A stretch of 64,000 nucleotides of DNA from Dromaius novaehollandiae (lineage: Eukaryota; Chordata; Aves; Casuariiformes; Dromaiidae): positions 199,563,773 to 199,627,772 of the forward strand of contig NC_088098.1 of NCBI RefSeq assembly GCF_036370855.1, in the 5' to 3' direction. Below are positions 51,601 through 61,200 of the stretch, one piece after another (position 1 is the stretch's first letter; every line of letters starts with the position of its first letter). Both the position numbers and the translations under genes were made by a program. Below the pieces are notes generated by a model. The model was not told the DNA's origin, did not search any database, and saw nothing but the letters and a program-made list of their open reading frames with translations.

Positions 51601-54600
51601 AGAAAAATAGTGGCAGTCGTGATAAGAATTGTGAAGTCACTTGAAATAATCTTAAATCAACCCCTTTATGCAGACACCTATCTGTTTGTGAGGGCCTTGA
51701 GAAATGAGCTTGAACATTCTCATCACGGTCCTCACCTTGAAAATATTTATAGTAATAGCAAGGGAGTGATTTTACACATGCACATACATGAAGGTACAGC
51801 TGTGTTAGTAATGTCTGTCTGGAAAACTTTATCAAGGATAGACTGAACAGCTTGCAGACTGTGTTTAAGTTCCCAAATGTAGGTTGGCAACTGATGACTT
51901 CTCAGCCCCTCTGTTTTCTTTAGCAGTGCTGTATTGGGGTGTATGATGGGTGAGGCATGGGATGTGGGTGATATGATGGGAGAAGACCACACAAAGCTAC
52001 AGTTATGTCTTTTCGTGGGCACCATTTGAACATGGGGCTCTACAGAAGGCAAGCAGTGCAGTCCCAAAACCGCTGTCTCTTGCTGGGAATTCACGTGCCT
52101 AAGTATAGCTGGTTGGCGGATTGTGCATTGGGGTCACCAACTTCTGCCATGTGGGTCCAAGAGTAGGAGAGGCTGCAACACAGCCAGAAGTCTGAGGTGA
52201 GGCCCTGCCAGCAGGTCTGGTTCAGGTTCAGGCTCTAAATGTATGTGAGCATGGATGCTGGAGCAGAGAGAACAATGTTATTCAGGGCAGGGTGATGAGA
52301 GGTAGCAATGAGAATCAGGGTGCTGAGGTCTCCAGGAGCATACACAAGGAGGCTGGGATTTTGAAGCTGGGTGCTGATTGAATGCTGTGAATGCAGGACT
52401 GGGCCAGGCTTGGGAGTGGGAAGTATAGAGGTAAGGTGGTAGAAAAATTAGAAGACATGGGGGTTGTAGGAAATCAGGAAAATGAAGGCTAGTTTGGAAA
52501 TACAGAGTGGGAGCTGAGAATTTTGGCCACATAGATATTTTGGAATGTGGTTTTAAGGATGCACAAGTTTGACTTTGCAAATATTTAGAGGCAAAACCCA
52601 TAGATTCATTTATGGGTCTAAAAGAAGGAATTCAAGAAAGCGCTCTCCTTTGAGGCAAGAGTGCTGAAATGAGACATTTTATGTTGGATCCAAATTAGCC
52701 TTTCATGTGACAACATTTTTGAACATTATTTTGACTTACAAGGCACAATAGCACTCTGGCAGTGCCAGTGTTTATAGCAGGAAATTTTTGCCTCACTTAT
52801 CTCCATCTCCTCATGCTCCATATTTGTTCCATGAAAATGTAGATACTGGGGCCACTCTAGCTGTTTCTTCATCTGCGTATCTCTTTAAGGTCATGTATCT
52901 GAGAGCTTGCTGTAAGAAGTTAAGTTAAGGAGCATCTAGCACGTATGAAGCTGAAGTTTCTGTAGGTTTTTTATTTATGTTTTTAATTCTTCTGTCTCTG
53001 TTAAAGTGTTGTAAAGCTGATTATGATGAGAGTAAGAGACTTATAGTGAGATACTGAAGCTGAAGATCCTTTTTGCTCTGATCTTCCTAGTCTTCACAAC
53101 CCTAAATTTTGGTATTACAAGTCTGGAATTATTAGAATAATCTGTAGCCAGCAGTGGGAAAAATATCTCTGCTTTCTCTGTTATTCCCTGTTATCATTTA
53201 TTTACTGTTTCATGCTTCCACTGACAGTTGTCACTGGTATATCTGATTTAGTTCATAGCTCCTTGGAGTAGAGGCTTATCCCCTTTATTTGCCTGGAAAG
53301 CACCCTGTGCACTGCTTGTATGATTTACTTTTGCAGTAAATACCATTTGCAGATTCTTAACAGTACAGATACTTTTCTTAATAGCATGGGATTATGTTGC
53401 AAAAGAATATTAGTTAAATAGCTGGAGTCTGTCTCGTTCTGAAGATACTCTGTAAAGTTTTAGTTGACTTCATCCAGAAAGTAACAACCAAACAGTTTCA
53501 GTGCTGCATTAGATCAAAAGTTTCAAACCTTACTTTGAACATCTAGGATTGTCCTTTTACTGTTGGTTGCTGTCTAGAAGTTTATCTGGGTGAAATATTT
53601 TTCTAAGCATCATCCAGAATTTGCAAGGGGGTCATGAAATACAGCAGCAGAAATAGTGAGGAGAATATGACAGTTCTTCACCCCTGGTCTCATTGAGGAG
53701 ATTGACTGCTTTTGTGAACCTGCTAAAATTATTTTGTGTGTTGGATCTTCAATATGTATCTTAAGATTCTGTATTTTCTTCTATGTAAGCTTTTGATACC
53801 ATTTTAATATATCTTTTTCTTTAAAACTAGGTTCTCTGGTAAGTTGTAGACACTGTAAAAGATCAGAAGAACTGGTAGCTCTGCCATTAAGGATTTGGGG
53901 TTTTTTCTTAAGCTTTTGGAAAATAGTCATGATTTGACTATGTGTCCATTTTAGTTCATTTTCACAGCAATCAGGTATGAATTGGTGAAGCAGTTGGCTT
54001 CAGTCCCTAGCTTATGTACCTCTCCCTTTTCAGGTGACTAGCTTGGCAGTCCTTAAATATTGGCAAGACTTTTTACTTCCAAAATCATTCTTCTTATTAT
54101 TATTATGAATAATGATAATAATTGTATTTTATTGTTACCCAGGGAACCTGTACAAAAGATGAAAGATAAGGTAGGGGCTTAACCATCTAGTTAGGAAGGG
54201 TGTTCCGTAAAAAGGGATATCATTAAAAGAAGTTCAAAGAGCCAGAGAGAAAAATTGTGTTGATACCAAGTGTTTGTTATAGGGTGAGGTGAGTGCAGAT
54301 GTCATGGAGGAGGATAATACAGGCCAGGAAAGTAAGGAGGTGTGAAGTGTGTGGGACAAGTTTCTTGAACATGATGAAATGGAAAGAAATGGAGCTGACT
54401 GAAGGATCTAGGAGAAAAGTCATTTGTTCAAAATGACAGGACTGGGAAAAGAGCTCATCAGGGTGTGTATTGAAGGGACTTGATCAAAATGATAGTAAAG
54501 GGAAGGGTGTAACAAATGCTGCTAAGAGAGAATGATTAGTAGTGATGGGAGAAAAAAGACTGGATTTTGGAGATGTAGAGGATAAAGTGGCAGATTTGGA

Positions 54601-57600
54601 GGCAGGAATTCCATGGTCCATGACGGAAGTAGAGTCCAAAGTAACTCTGTACACAGGCTGGAGTGAGTATGAGAATGTGATGAGTTGGCAGTGTCAGAAA
54701 GAGATTGGGTTTTGGCCATGTCACGTTTAACATGATTACAAGCTACTGTCAGCGACAGAAGTTGAGATGTGGGTGTGACTCACAGATGTACAGATTGTTC
54801 ATTAAAACCAAGCAAGTTGGTCAGGTCTTAAAGGTGGAGACTGCAGAACCTCCACAGGTTTTGTAAAGGGGAAGAGAGCCCCTGCGTAGTGAGAATCGCT
54901 AACAAAATACCGAAGGAGGCCACGGGTGAACTGGGGTAGGATAATACTGTGGCATCACAGGAGATTAAAATCTCTAAAAGATGTCATAAGCAGCCTGGAG
55001 TATCCCGATCTAGCCTAGATCCTGAACATTGACTGACCATTGGGGTCACTGGGGATTTTGGTGGAATTTGTTTTAAATTAAGACCTTGTTCCTGTAGCTG
55101 TAAAAGTCTGCTTCCAGTGAACAAGGTTTTAATTCTAACCACTTCCTCTTCCCTGTGAAAAGTGCTCAAGGTGAAGGCTTACAAGAATGGCTACTCAGGA
55201 TGAAGAGGTTGAAAAAACCCTTGGGGAAGCTGTGTTTCACACTAGACTTAATGAAATGGTTGGAAGTCTTGTTTACTTCGTAGCGTAAACACCAATCCTT
55301 GTGGAAGACACCTTGCTAACCTCACACCCACCCTGCTGAATCATTCTACCACCTTATGATCTCCTTAATATACGTGGGAGTAAAGTTGTTCCCTAAGGGA
55401 AGACAGTCAGAGTTTTCCTCATTTATGTGTTTTTCAATTCTGAAGAGATAAAGTAAAAGGCTTCTGTTTAAGAGAGTCTGTGTGACAAGGAGAAACTGGG
55501 TCCACATTTACAGAATAATATGATACCTCAACTGGAGAGGTCTGTCATGATCTTTCCTTCTGTTAGCACCAATTTTTGTCTTTTAGAAGCTGTGGCCATA
55601 AAATTACAGCTATAGCCAAAAGGCCAAGAGCAAAGCAACTCAGCCTATGATACTGAGGGCACCTGATCTTCAAATGACATTACTGAAACTGAGGACTACA
55701 GTATCAGAAAAAATAAATCAGTTTTTCATTTGAAAATTAATTTGCAATGTTTCCGAAGTGTTCCTAGAGTCTTATCTAAGCCTATCAACTCTTTAGTATT
55801 ATGTTTACAGTTTTTAACTACTGCTGTGATTCAAATGCTTTTCTGGAATTTGGTTCTTGTGGTTAAGTTTGACCACAAATCTATGTCAGCCAGAAAAAAA
55901 AAAATCACTCATTGAGCATAGCTTTACTAGCATAACCCACTGTTCAGATGAAGCTATTCCCACAGAAGAGTGCTTTTGTTGACTTTGCTTATTCTATTCA
56001 AATAAGTTATGTTGCCATGTCAAGGGAAAAACTCTTTTACAGAACATATGGTGCCTGTATTAGTCCTACTGGCACTGGTTCTGTAATCTGAATGCAGTCT
56101 GAGGCTTGCTTTTTAGTTCCTGCCTTTACACAGACCTTCCGGTCTCTCTTTACACAAGTCACTTTACCATGTCTATGCCTTACTTTTAAGTTACAGAAAA
56201 TAATACTTCCTTATCCCTGCCACTTTATGTCTAACTGAATTGTTTCAAGAGCTGTGTGTTCCAAATATGTTGGCTAGATCTTAATAATAATATTATCTTT
56301 TCCTTTTCAAGACAGAGTTCAAAAACCACCTGCAACACTGTTCAGCCAGGCTTATTTTTGATCAACGCCTACCAGCAGATTGAGGCTTGAGGCTGAGTCT
56401 CTATTTAAGTCTGTGATGATGAAACTTAATTTCTGTGGGCAGCTGTAGAGGTTATGTTGGTCCTTGGCTTATGATTTTCTTTTAAAGTAACAGCATTTTG
56501 GAGGCTATGTGGTTGATAAACACAAGGAGACACCATGGGTGGGATTCAGCTCACTTAAATTGAGATTTTTACAGAGTAGACATAGATACCCAAACTCCTC
56601 GTTCTAATCTTTCAGTTGGTGAGGAGAATTAAGGCCTTTTAGGACAAAACTCTTCTGACCTTTTCTAGATGCCTACTTTGGGATGCCAGTTGCTTTTTTC
56701 TCTGTAATGATTATAAAGAGAGACTAGATATCTAGGTTCAGATGTCAGTGTCTACAGTTGATAAGGAAAGTTCTGTCCTGTGTGCCCATAACTCTGGCTG
56801 ATCACTATGTGTTATGAAGGGAGTGTGTCAGACTGGATCCTATGAGAGGGAAAGTTAACAGAAAAAATCCTCTTTGGCCAAGCAGATGAGTATACCTGCC
56901 TGTATTCTGCAGCTCAGAAGGGGCTTGTGGAGAAAGAGGCACTGAGAAGGGAGGAAGGGAAGATTTTTCATCTCAGTGTAGGGTAAGAAGACAAAGTAGA
57001 AGCAGTTCAGCATCTCTCCAACTGTCTAAAGAACCAGAAGGAAATGTTATGTCCCCTGGGATAAAGAGGACAGCTTCTTCAAACCAAATTTTATCTGATA
57101 GAAGTGGTTAGAACGGGTATTAGTTTGTATCTTTCAAATAGGTGGAAAAACAACTTCATATAATAAATATTATTCTTCTCAGGTAAAGCTGTAAGGTAAT
57201 GAACTGTAACTCTTTTTTTATAAGCCTTCACATGCTTGCACTAATGTGATGGAGGTGTTGGCCTTCTTGTCAGTTATACCATGTGGGTGTAACAGCAGTG
57301 CTCAGCTTTTAACAGGAAAAAATCTTCATTTTGCATACTCCATATCCTGCCAAGTCTGAGATTTGAGGCTAGCAATGAACTCAAGAACCCGGGCAGGTTG
57401 AGGCTGGGTAGGTTGAATGTTTAACGAGTTATTTGGTAGGGAGTGGCAGCTAGCTGTATTGCTTGTGTGTTTGGTCAGCCCTTTTTGGTCAACTCCTGCA
57501 GGTGGTAGGTGCTTCAGGGGTAGTACCAACCTCTGCACTGCCATTCTGTCAGAATAATGATTCTGCATTAAAATACAGAACCAGGAGAATATGAAGGGAG

Positions 57601-58272
57601 TCAAAACTTCTATATTTAAAAGTGCTGGTACAGTACTTGGATTTTCCTCAAACTATTTTGTTCATGTGTTATTAAGACTGTCACGTTAACTCTGTCTTCT
57701 TGATTCTCAGTTTCTAAGAAAAAGAAATATATTGGTTAACATAAACAGCTCAATTTAATTGTAGTATATGAGGTATTGTAAGTAAGTGATAAGTATCAGG
57801 CAAACTAGTATGTACAGATAGTATATATTACATGCAAACTAATGTATGATCTATCCTAAAATTTAAATATAAAATATCGTCAAAGTGTAATTGGATTCTA
57901 AAGCACAGCATTCCTACCAATGTATTAAAGATATGCAAATTAGTTTACACTAATGGTGGTGGTTTATGCACTAAACCATAGGAAGGCTTGTATAATAGAT
58001 GCACCTTTACTGGCAAACAGTTCTGTTTCTGTTTGCAAACTAACTACTATTTCTAGCCTTAGTTTTTATTACTTCTTAAATTTTGCTAAAATTATACAAA
58101 AAGTCAAGCAATTTTGCATTAAAACTTAGCATTGACAAGTTTTCCTATTCTACTTTTACTGCTTAGGAAGGAGTAGTATCTCCTACTGATCTAGACCTTG
58201 TGATGTCTGATGGATTGGGAATGAGATATGCCTTTATTGGACCTCTGGAAACCATGCATCTTAATGCAGAAG
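10244..58272 (+). CDS. CRYL1: CRYL1, lambda-crystallin / L-gulonate 3-dehydrogenase (gene-level entry, six of the exons)
   Basis: CRYL1 is a cytosolic NAD-dependent enzyme that oxidises L-gulonate to 3-dehydro-L-gulonate in the glucuronate-xylulose pathway; a rabbit-lineage copy was recruited as a lens crystallin. It belongs to the 3-hydroxyacyl-CoA dehydrogenase fold. Joining the six exons gives 730 coding bases, residues 1-243 plus one base, with no stop. The Rossmann motif GSGLIG is at residues 10-15 and the NAD-selective Asp is D33 (rabbit Asp36). The equivalents of rabbit Ser124, His145, Glu157 and Asn196 are S121, H142, E154 and N193, all present. The protein starts three residues shorter than mammals. 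Introns 1 and 2 are phase 2, introns 3-5 phase 0 and intron 6 phase 1. The remaining C-terminal helical domain, about 75 residues, lies right of the window. Residue roles are recalled from the rabbit enzyme. Confidence 0.96.
10571..10592 (+). repeat. Short CGTCC tandem run
   Basis: Four consecutive CGTCC units, followed by a G run, lie just inside intron 1 within the CpG island. It is too short to be a classified satellite; the minus strand (GGGAC repeats) could form a weak G-quadruplex. Confidence 0.7.
11031..11062. repeat. Inverted repeat next to a 12-bp palindrome with E-box
   Basis: TGAGACC (11031-11037) and GGTCTCA (11044-11050) form a 7-bp stem with a 6-base loop. They are immediately followed by the perfect palindrome AGACACGTGTCT (11051-11062), which contains the E-box CACGTG. 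It lies about 0.8 kb downstream of the CRYL1 start codon. Confidence 0.7.
11694..11706 (+). repeat. Poly-C run (C13)
   Basis: Thirteen C in a row within a pyrimidine-rich tract of intron 1. Such runs are slippage-prone and their length may be mis-sequenced. Confidence 0.85.
12719..12826 (+). CDS. CRYL1: CRYL1 coding exon 2 (NAD-binding Rossmann core)
   Basis: The acceptor TTTCTCTTTCAG precedes 12719 and the donor CG|GTAGGT follows 12826. The exon encodes residues 11-47 (first and last codons split). It contains [20 protein letters not shown], completing the glycine-rich GxGxxG loop, then YD, where the aspartate at the end of strand 2 (D33) selects NAD over NADP. The helix after it ([11 protein letters not shown]) matches the human protein closely. 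The 108-base length keeps the phase 2 frame on both sides. Confidence 0.96.
13320..13540 (-). mobile_element. Ancient amniote-type CR1 3' fragment
   Basis: The stretch around GAAGAGCTATTTCCTTTTGC, then TGTTTTCAACC and CTAGTTCTTATGTTAGAAGG, matches from memory the minus-strand 3' region of the old CR1 family common in turtles and crocodilians (the segment 'AAGTATTTCCTTTTGTTTG ... CCCTAGTTCTTGTGTTATGAG'). It is highly diverged and has no coding capacity. Boundaries are approximate. Confidence 0.65.
15484..15500 (+). repeat. Poly-C run (C17)
   Basis: Seventeen C in a row in intron 2. It is a slippage-prone homopolymer; the complementary G run can form quadruplexes. Confidence 0.9.
19311..19327 (+). 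repeat. Poly-A run (A17)
   Basis: A simple A17 run in intron 2. I see no retrocopy upstream that it could be the tail of. Confidence 0.85.
21603..21688. repeat. GT/TA/CA microsatellite with central palindrome, flanked by an 8-bp direct repeat
   Basis: A (GT)n run starting at 21611 passes through TATATA into (AC)n, then (AT)n and ATGT repeats to about 21680. Bases 21632-21659 read the same on both strands (28-bp perfect palindrome centred on GTATATATAC). The array is bracketed by exact AATGGCTC copies at 21603-21610 and 21681-21688. Confidence 0.9.
22993..23009 (+). repeat. Poly-A run (A17)
   Basis: A simple A17 run in intron 2. No recognisable element or retrogene lies in front of it. Confidence 0.85.
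23911..24030 (-). mobile_element. CR1 LINE 3' tail, truncated
   Basis: The sequence begins ACAGAATCACAGAATGGTTG and continues with GGAAGGGACC, CATCTAGTCCAACCCCC and GCTCAGGACTGTGTCCAG. This is the classic bird CR1 3' end in reverse orientation, severely 5'-truncated. The terminal TTCTGTGAT repeat is visible on the minus strand. Confidence 0.92.
25786..25912 (+). CDS. CRYL1: CRYL1 coding exon 3
   Basis: The acceptor TTGTTTCTATCAG precedes 25786; the donor CAG|GTAAGC follows 25912 and is close to the consensus. After one base finishing codon 47, it encodes residues 48-89, starting [20 protein letters not shown]. This helical insertion of the Rossmann domain contacts the cofactor in the family, and the end (AVEGATFIQ) leads into the next strand. 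It aligns without gaps to the human exon. The intron that follows is phase 0. Confidence 0.96.
27058..27295 (+). mobile_element. CR1 LINE 3' end, truncated
   Basis: Plus-strand CR1 3' region: GAACATGAGGAAAAATTTCT, then ACTGTGAAGGTGACTGAGCA, GAGGTTGCCCAGAGAGGTTA, ATGATCTCCAGAGATCCCTT and the terminal TTTTGTGATTCTGTGAT repeat. It encodes only the last remnant of the ORF2 C-terminus plus the 3'UTR. Confidence 0.93.
27400..29220 (-). mobile_element. Ancient amniote-type CR1, long degraded copy (RT and endonuclease region)
   Basis: Read on the minus strand, this stretch follows the order of the old CR1 family of turtles and crocodilians. The endonuclease end is at 29100-29220 (CTAAACCAGGTCCCACATGC, then GGGAGCCGTGT and TAACTAGCTG). 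The RT region is at 27950-28300 (TTACCTTCTGTTTACTATCC, GATCACTCCTGTTCCCATGC, AAAGAATTCCACTAGGTTTG). The segment near 27850 (GGTCATTTATGAATGAGTAG) lies further 3'. All frames are interrupted. The middle part, 28400-29000, is too diverged to place base by base. Recognition is from memory; boundaries are approximate. Confidence 0.75.
29226..29600 (-). mobile_element. CR1 LINE 3' fragment
   Basis: CACAGAATCAGTAATTTGGA, then GGAAGGGGCCTCTGGATGTC, GCTTGGGACATGTCCAGTTG and a GAACCTGTGAGAAGAATCTGG-like stretch correspond to a bird CR1 3' end on the minus strand, older and more diverged than the copy at 23.9 kb. It abuts the longer ancient CR1 copy to its left. Confidence 0.85.
32876..32895 (+). repeat. 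Poly-A run (A20)
   Basis: Twenty A in a row in intron 3, preceded by AAAAAC. No retrocopy is recognised upstream. Confidence 0.85.
33940..34080 (-). mobile_element. Old CR1 3' fragment
   Basis: GGCTGGAAGAGACTTCAGAG, ACCCAACCCCAGCCCCAAGG and GTCTGTCAAAATGGTTTAACC followed by CTGTTATTAAAAACC match the old CR1 3' end in reverse ('CTGGAAGGGACCTC ... CAAGGCAGGA ... CTAACCTGCTCTTAAAAA'). It is diverged and short. Confidence 0.75.
35310..35580 (+). mobile_element. Probable degraded CR1 RT fragment
   Basis: Phrases resembling the CR1 palm region are present in order: GCTGGGACTGTTTTTACTCA, ATGAGAGATCTGG and GTTGTGGGTGATAC, followed by material like the 'GAACTTGAC..CTG' to 'AAATGC' segment. Divergence is high, so this could be another LINE. 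Confidence 0.45.
35616..35648 (+). repeat. (GT)n microsatellite
   Basis: About 16 GT units interrupted by one C at 35636. Confidence 0.9.
37500..40000 (+). mobile_element. CR1 LINE, 2.5 kb 5'-truncated copy with internal deletions
   Basis: This is the longest recent-looking transposon here. In order it shows the endonuclease end (near 37640-37980, ending GATGGAGTTCAGGATCCTGT), the linker (38030-38400), the RT palm and thumb (38700-39560) and a 3'UTR ending ACCTCAGAGGTTCTGTGATC. Intact stretches such as [20 protein letters not shown] (about 39470-39530) confirm the family. It is dead: many stops, a C-rich tract replacing linker sequence at 38117-38136, and a deletion near 39105 that joins the 'KAFDTVSY' region directly to the segment before the catalytic motif. 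That motif itself reads LADN in place of the usual FADD. The 5' limit is uncertain by about 100 bp. Same orientation as CRYL1. Confidence 0.92.
38125..38136 (+). repeat. Poly-C run inside CR1
   Basis: C12 preceded by CCCCCCT, within the CR1 linker. It occupies the place where a normal CR1 has the 'AAGGATCACTTCCTCCAAG' segment. Confidence 0.8.
44034..44195 (+). CDS. CRYL1: CRYL1 coding exon 4 (catalytic Ser and His)
   Basis: The acceptor TTGTTTTTATTCCAG precedes 44034 and the donor CCT|GTGAGT follows 44195. The 162 bases encode residues 90-143, starting [20 protein letters not shown]. The segment [10 protein letters not shown] holds S121, and VVSHP holds H142. These match rabbit Ser124 and His145, the substrate-binding serine and catalytic histidine of the L-gulonate dehydrogenase / hydroxyacyl-CoA dehydrogenase family. 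Phase 0 on both sides. Near-complete identity to human around the active site shows selection is maintained. Confidence 0.97.
44196..48336 (+). other. CRYL1: CRYL1 intron 4
   Basis: A 4.1 kb GT-AG intron, phase 0. It contains a short near-tandem GATGTAGATAATGTT repeat (44646-44674) and T- and A-rich patches. No gene or clear transposon was recognised. Confidence 0.85.
48337..48531 (+). CDS. CRYL1: CRYL1 coding exon 5 (catalytic Glu and Asn)
   Basis: The acceptor TTTCTTTTTGAG precedes 48337 and the donor GGCT|GTACGT follows 48531. The 195 bases encode residues 144-208, starting [20 protein letters not shown] and ending EAWRLVA. E154 matches rabbit Glu157, the partner of the catalytic His. N193, in [10 protein letters not shown], matches Asn196. 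The exon opens with GTAAAT, so the acceptor AG and a donor-like GT sit back to back (see findings). The donor has T, not G, at its last exon base and may be weak. The last residue is Ala where human has Glu, a tolerated position at the exon junction. Confidence 0.96.
50100..50340 (+). mobile_element. Ancient amniote-type CR1 3' end
   Basis: AAATTGTGGAACTCACAGCC, then GTGAATGGGCTCAGAGG, AATTAGACAAATTCACAG and CTGGGAGCTGAGAGGG follow the 3' region of the old CR1 family ('TGGAACTCACTGCCACAGG ... AAATGGGTTCAAAAAGG ... TTAGACAAATTCATGGAGG'). The plus-strand piece may begin earlier, near 50020. It is diverged and non-coding. Confidence 0.7.
51174..51221 (+). repeat. 24-bp imperfect tandem duplication
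   Basis: Two 24-bp units starting GTATTAGATCTGTTGTC and GTATTGGATCTGTTGTC lie end to end, followed by a partial third (GTCTTGGAT). The second halves have diverged. Confidence 0.75.
58167..58272 (+). CDS. CRYL1: CRYL1 coding exon 6 (start of C-terminal domain)
   Basis: The acceptor TTTACTGCTTAG precedes 58167 and the donor GAAG|GTAGGT follows 58272. It encodes residues 209-243, starting [20 protein letters not shown] and continuing [15 protein letters not shown], plus one base of a Gly codon. This is the conserved dimer-forming start of the helical domain, with the [14 protein letters not shown] signature of the family. The next exon would open with the equivalent of 'GMLSYCDRY'; it was not found between here and the window end, so the last exon or exons lie to the right. 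Confidence 0.96.
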
Positions 58273-61200
58273 GTAGGTAGTTGAAAATGAGTTAAATATG
58301 AAGGGAAGGCTTATTTTGCATAAAACTTTGGAAATGTATAACAAAACAGGTTAGGATTGCTGTCACTGACATTTTTCTCATTTTATTGTAAAGAGGAGAA
58401 AAGGAAAATATACCTAAAACTTACATGATGGAAGGATCATCGGATGGAAGAAAATGGATATTGACTATCCTGTTATAAGTGATCAGATTAAAGTTGAGAT
58501 CTTAAATACTAACCATGTACTCCAGACTTCCAAGATTTGTCCCAGTGGATCGCAAACATTGCTGTATACATAGTTCAGGACTGCCTGAGAGTCAGGAAAA
58601 GAAAGTGTTGAAAAAGTTAATTTGATAATCCAGTGTGAACAGAAAGTCATTTTCTCTAGGTGAAGTGCCTTTTTGCAGAATTTGTAGCAAAGGCTCAGTG
58701 TAGATATGGCGGGCGCTTTCTTGCATGAAGCTGGCTTAGATCCTAGGTAAAGTGAGATTGCTTCTGTCTGCAAAACACTTTGCCTACAAAGTTGAATTAA
58801 TTCAAGTAAACAAATAACAGTTCAACATCTGTCTTGTTGCATAATCAAGACATATTTCAGATGTTTTGGAGAATTGTATATATTAAACCCAGCCAAATAA
58901 AAGGTAAAATGCATAAAAGCAAATCAGAATTACAGGTGAGGGCTACACAAGTTTAAGCAGTGAGTTTAACAAAACGTGAAAACTTCTCAAGAAGTGAAGA
59001 TCAACTAAGTGCATTTTTAGCTCTTTTTATTACGGGCTATCTCTTTATTCTTTTCGTTTGCGTGGTCCCCGAGATAATGAGCCCTTGGTCTTTTAGGCAC
59101 TGCAGCAATACATAATAATAGAGTAATAAAATAAGAAACCAAGATCATAAAACATCAATGCACAGTTAGAAGTGTTATCTATGTCTACTTTTTGGTTAAT
59201 CACCTGGCAGAAGCTTATCTTATGTCTCTTAAGGCTGACTGGGCAACTTCGACATGAATGTGGAATTACGGATCCTCTGTCTGGGTCTTTTAGCTTGTCA
59301 GCTTAATTGCATACCAGTAAATTAAATGTCAAAAAGTTTGTGCGTTTGTTCATTGCTAGGGAAACAACATCCATCCTCTAAGTAGAGGAATCTTCCTATG
59401 TTTCCGTCTTCTAATCTATTGATATGTTACAGTTTTCTGATCTTCTCTAGTGATTTTAGACTTACTCCATATAAAGAATATACATTCTTTAGATACAACA
59501 AAACAGATACATGAAGCACAAGCCTCCAGCACAGCAATCCACCTGGAGTCTTGCAGGCCTGGGTTGTCCAATCCTGCTCCCATTACTCCACTAACCTGTC
59601 ATTCTCTGCAGTAACTGTCCAGGCACAGATTCTTCCCATGTGATACATGTGAGGTTAGGTAGCTCTGCCTTCTTTCATAGTGTCCAAGTGACATTTGTAT
59701 GTGTCATGTGTAGCTCTGAAGTAACTTTTTCCTGTAAGAGGTAGTGGCTAATTGTACTTATACGTCTGAGCACTCTGAGGATGTGCTGGGACCTGAACTT
59801 CTAGATAAGGATATAGAGTGGAGACAGAGCTTTGAAGGAGGAATGCCGGTTTGAAGAGGTGGTGTGGAATGGTAAAGTGGTGTTGAAGGTTGGTTGGGTT
59901 CCTCGTTTGGGTAATTCGGAGTGTGAGGAGAATTAGGACAATGTTTAGCTTGGTATTCATAATCGCATACAATGTGTTTCTTAAAAGGTGGCACCTCAAC
60001 ATATTTCTGAAGTTTTTTGAAATCCTAAGGCCCACACATCTTCATCTATTTCATCTAGTCTAACTTTCCCATTTAGTTAAAATAACTTGGGTGTTTGGGT
60101 TTCTAAATTGATTTGTGTTTTGTAATTAACAGCTTTTTAAATCTCTATCTGGTTAGCAACCCTATGGTCAAACACTTGGTTCCAGGGAAACTGTTTAACT
60201 CTTCAATGAAAAGATAATCCCTCCAATCTGAATTGAAAATTAGAAGGGGGGGAAAATGGTCCCTTTGCCCTGACCATTATATCATGGTAAGCTTTCTATT
60301 TCTGCTAAGAGCAATGTGCTGAACTGCTTCTACTATAGCATAACAACAGAACAAAATGCTTGTTAATACCAAAAGGTTGTAAATCAGTTTCAGAGAACAA
60401 ATCATGCTTGGGAATCTTTTTTTGTTTCTTTTGAATTAAAAAAAACCCATGCTTCAGGCTTCATTCCACAACAATGTTCATTTGAGATGTATTAAATCAT
60501 ATAAATAAACTGGGTTGGTTTTGATATTTTTTCCTGGAGTGCCCTTCTTTGGCATTTGATGTTCCATCATGATCCAGTTTAGTTTCCTTCCTTCCATCAG
60601 GAAATAGTCACTGTTACAAAAACATTTTCAAAATAAATGTCTCATCTCAAACCAGTTTTAGGTAACATATGCTACTGGCATGTTACTTATTCATGGCAGA
60701 AATTATCCAGCTTCTAGGTTAATGCTAAACTTTTGTTAGGAATGTTAGTATTCCAGATCAAAGGAGGAAAAATCATGAACAATAATCCAAGAAATGGATA
60801 AACCAAAAGAGTAGTCTGGGGTAGGTCTGGGGTAGGCTTGCAGTACCGTTCAATCTGATAATACTTTGCAGTTGGGAACAATACAAAACATTGGAAGCCT
60901 GTTGTAGCTGTATAGCTATTTTAACATTTTATCATACTCTCAGTTAAAAATAATGCTAAAATGACATAATTAGTACACTTATGGACTTGGCCACTTGCTG
61001 ACAGGGTCCTTTTGTGATTGCTCAGGAACTTTCATCATGAAAAGTATTGCTTCACTCCCAATCTTACTGATGCATTGTCTTTGAGTCTAGAGCTACTCCT
61101 GTTTATGTGCTGGCAGGCTGACTCAAGCTGTTGTTCTCATCAGAGACAGTTTAACATCAAAATTGCTGATGTCAGGACACATGATGGCTTATGGTCATAG

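Larger units (their letters stand above)
48532..58166 (+). other. CRYL1: CRYL1 intron 5
   Basis: A 9.6 kb GT-AG intron, phase 0. It contains an old CR1 3' fragment near 50.1-50.34 kb, a 24-bp tandem duplication at 51.17 kb, and two purine-rich stretches (about 52.1-52.6 and 54.14-54.8 kb) that I cannot assign. No gene was recognised. Confidence 0.85.
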
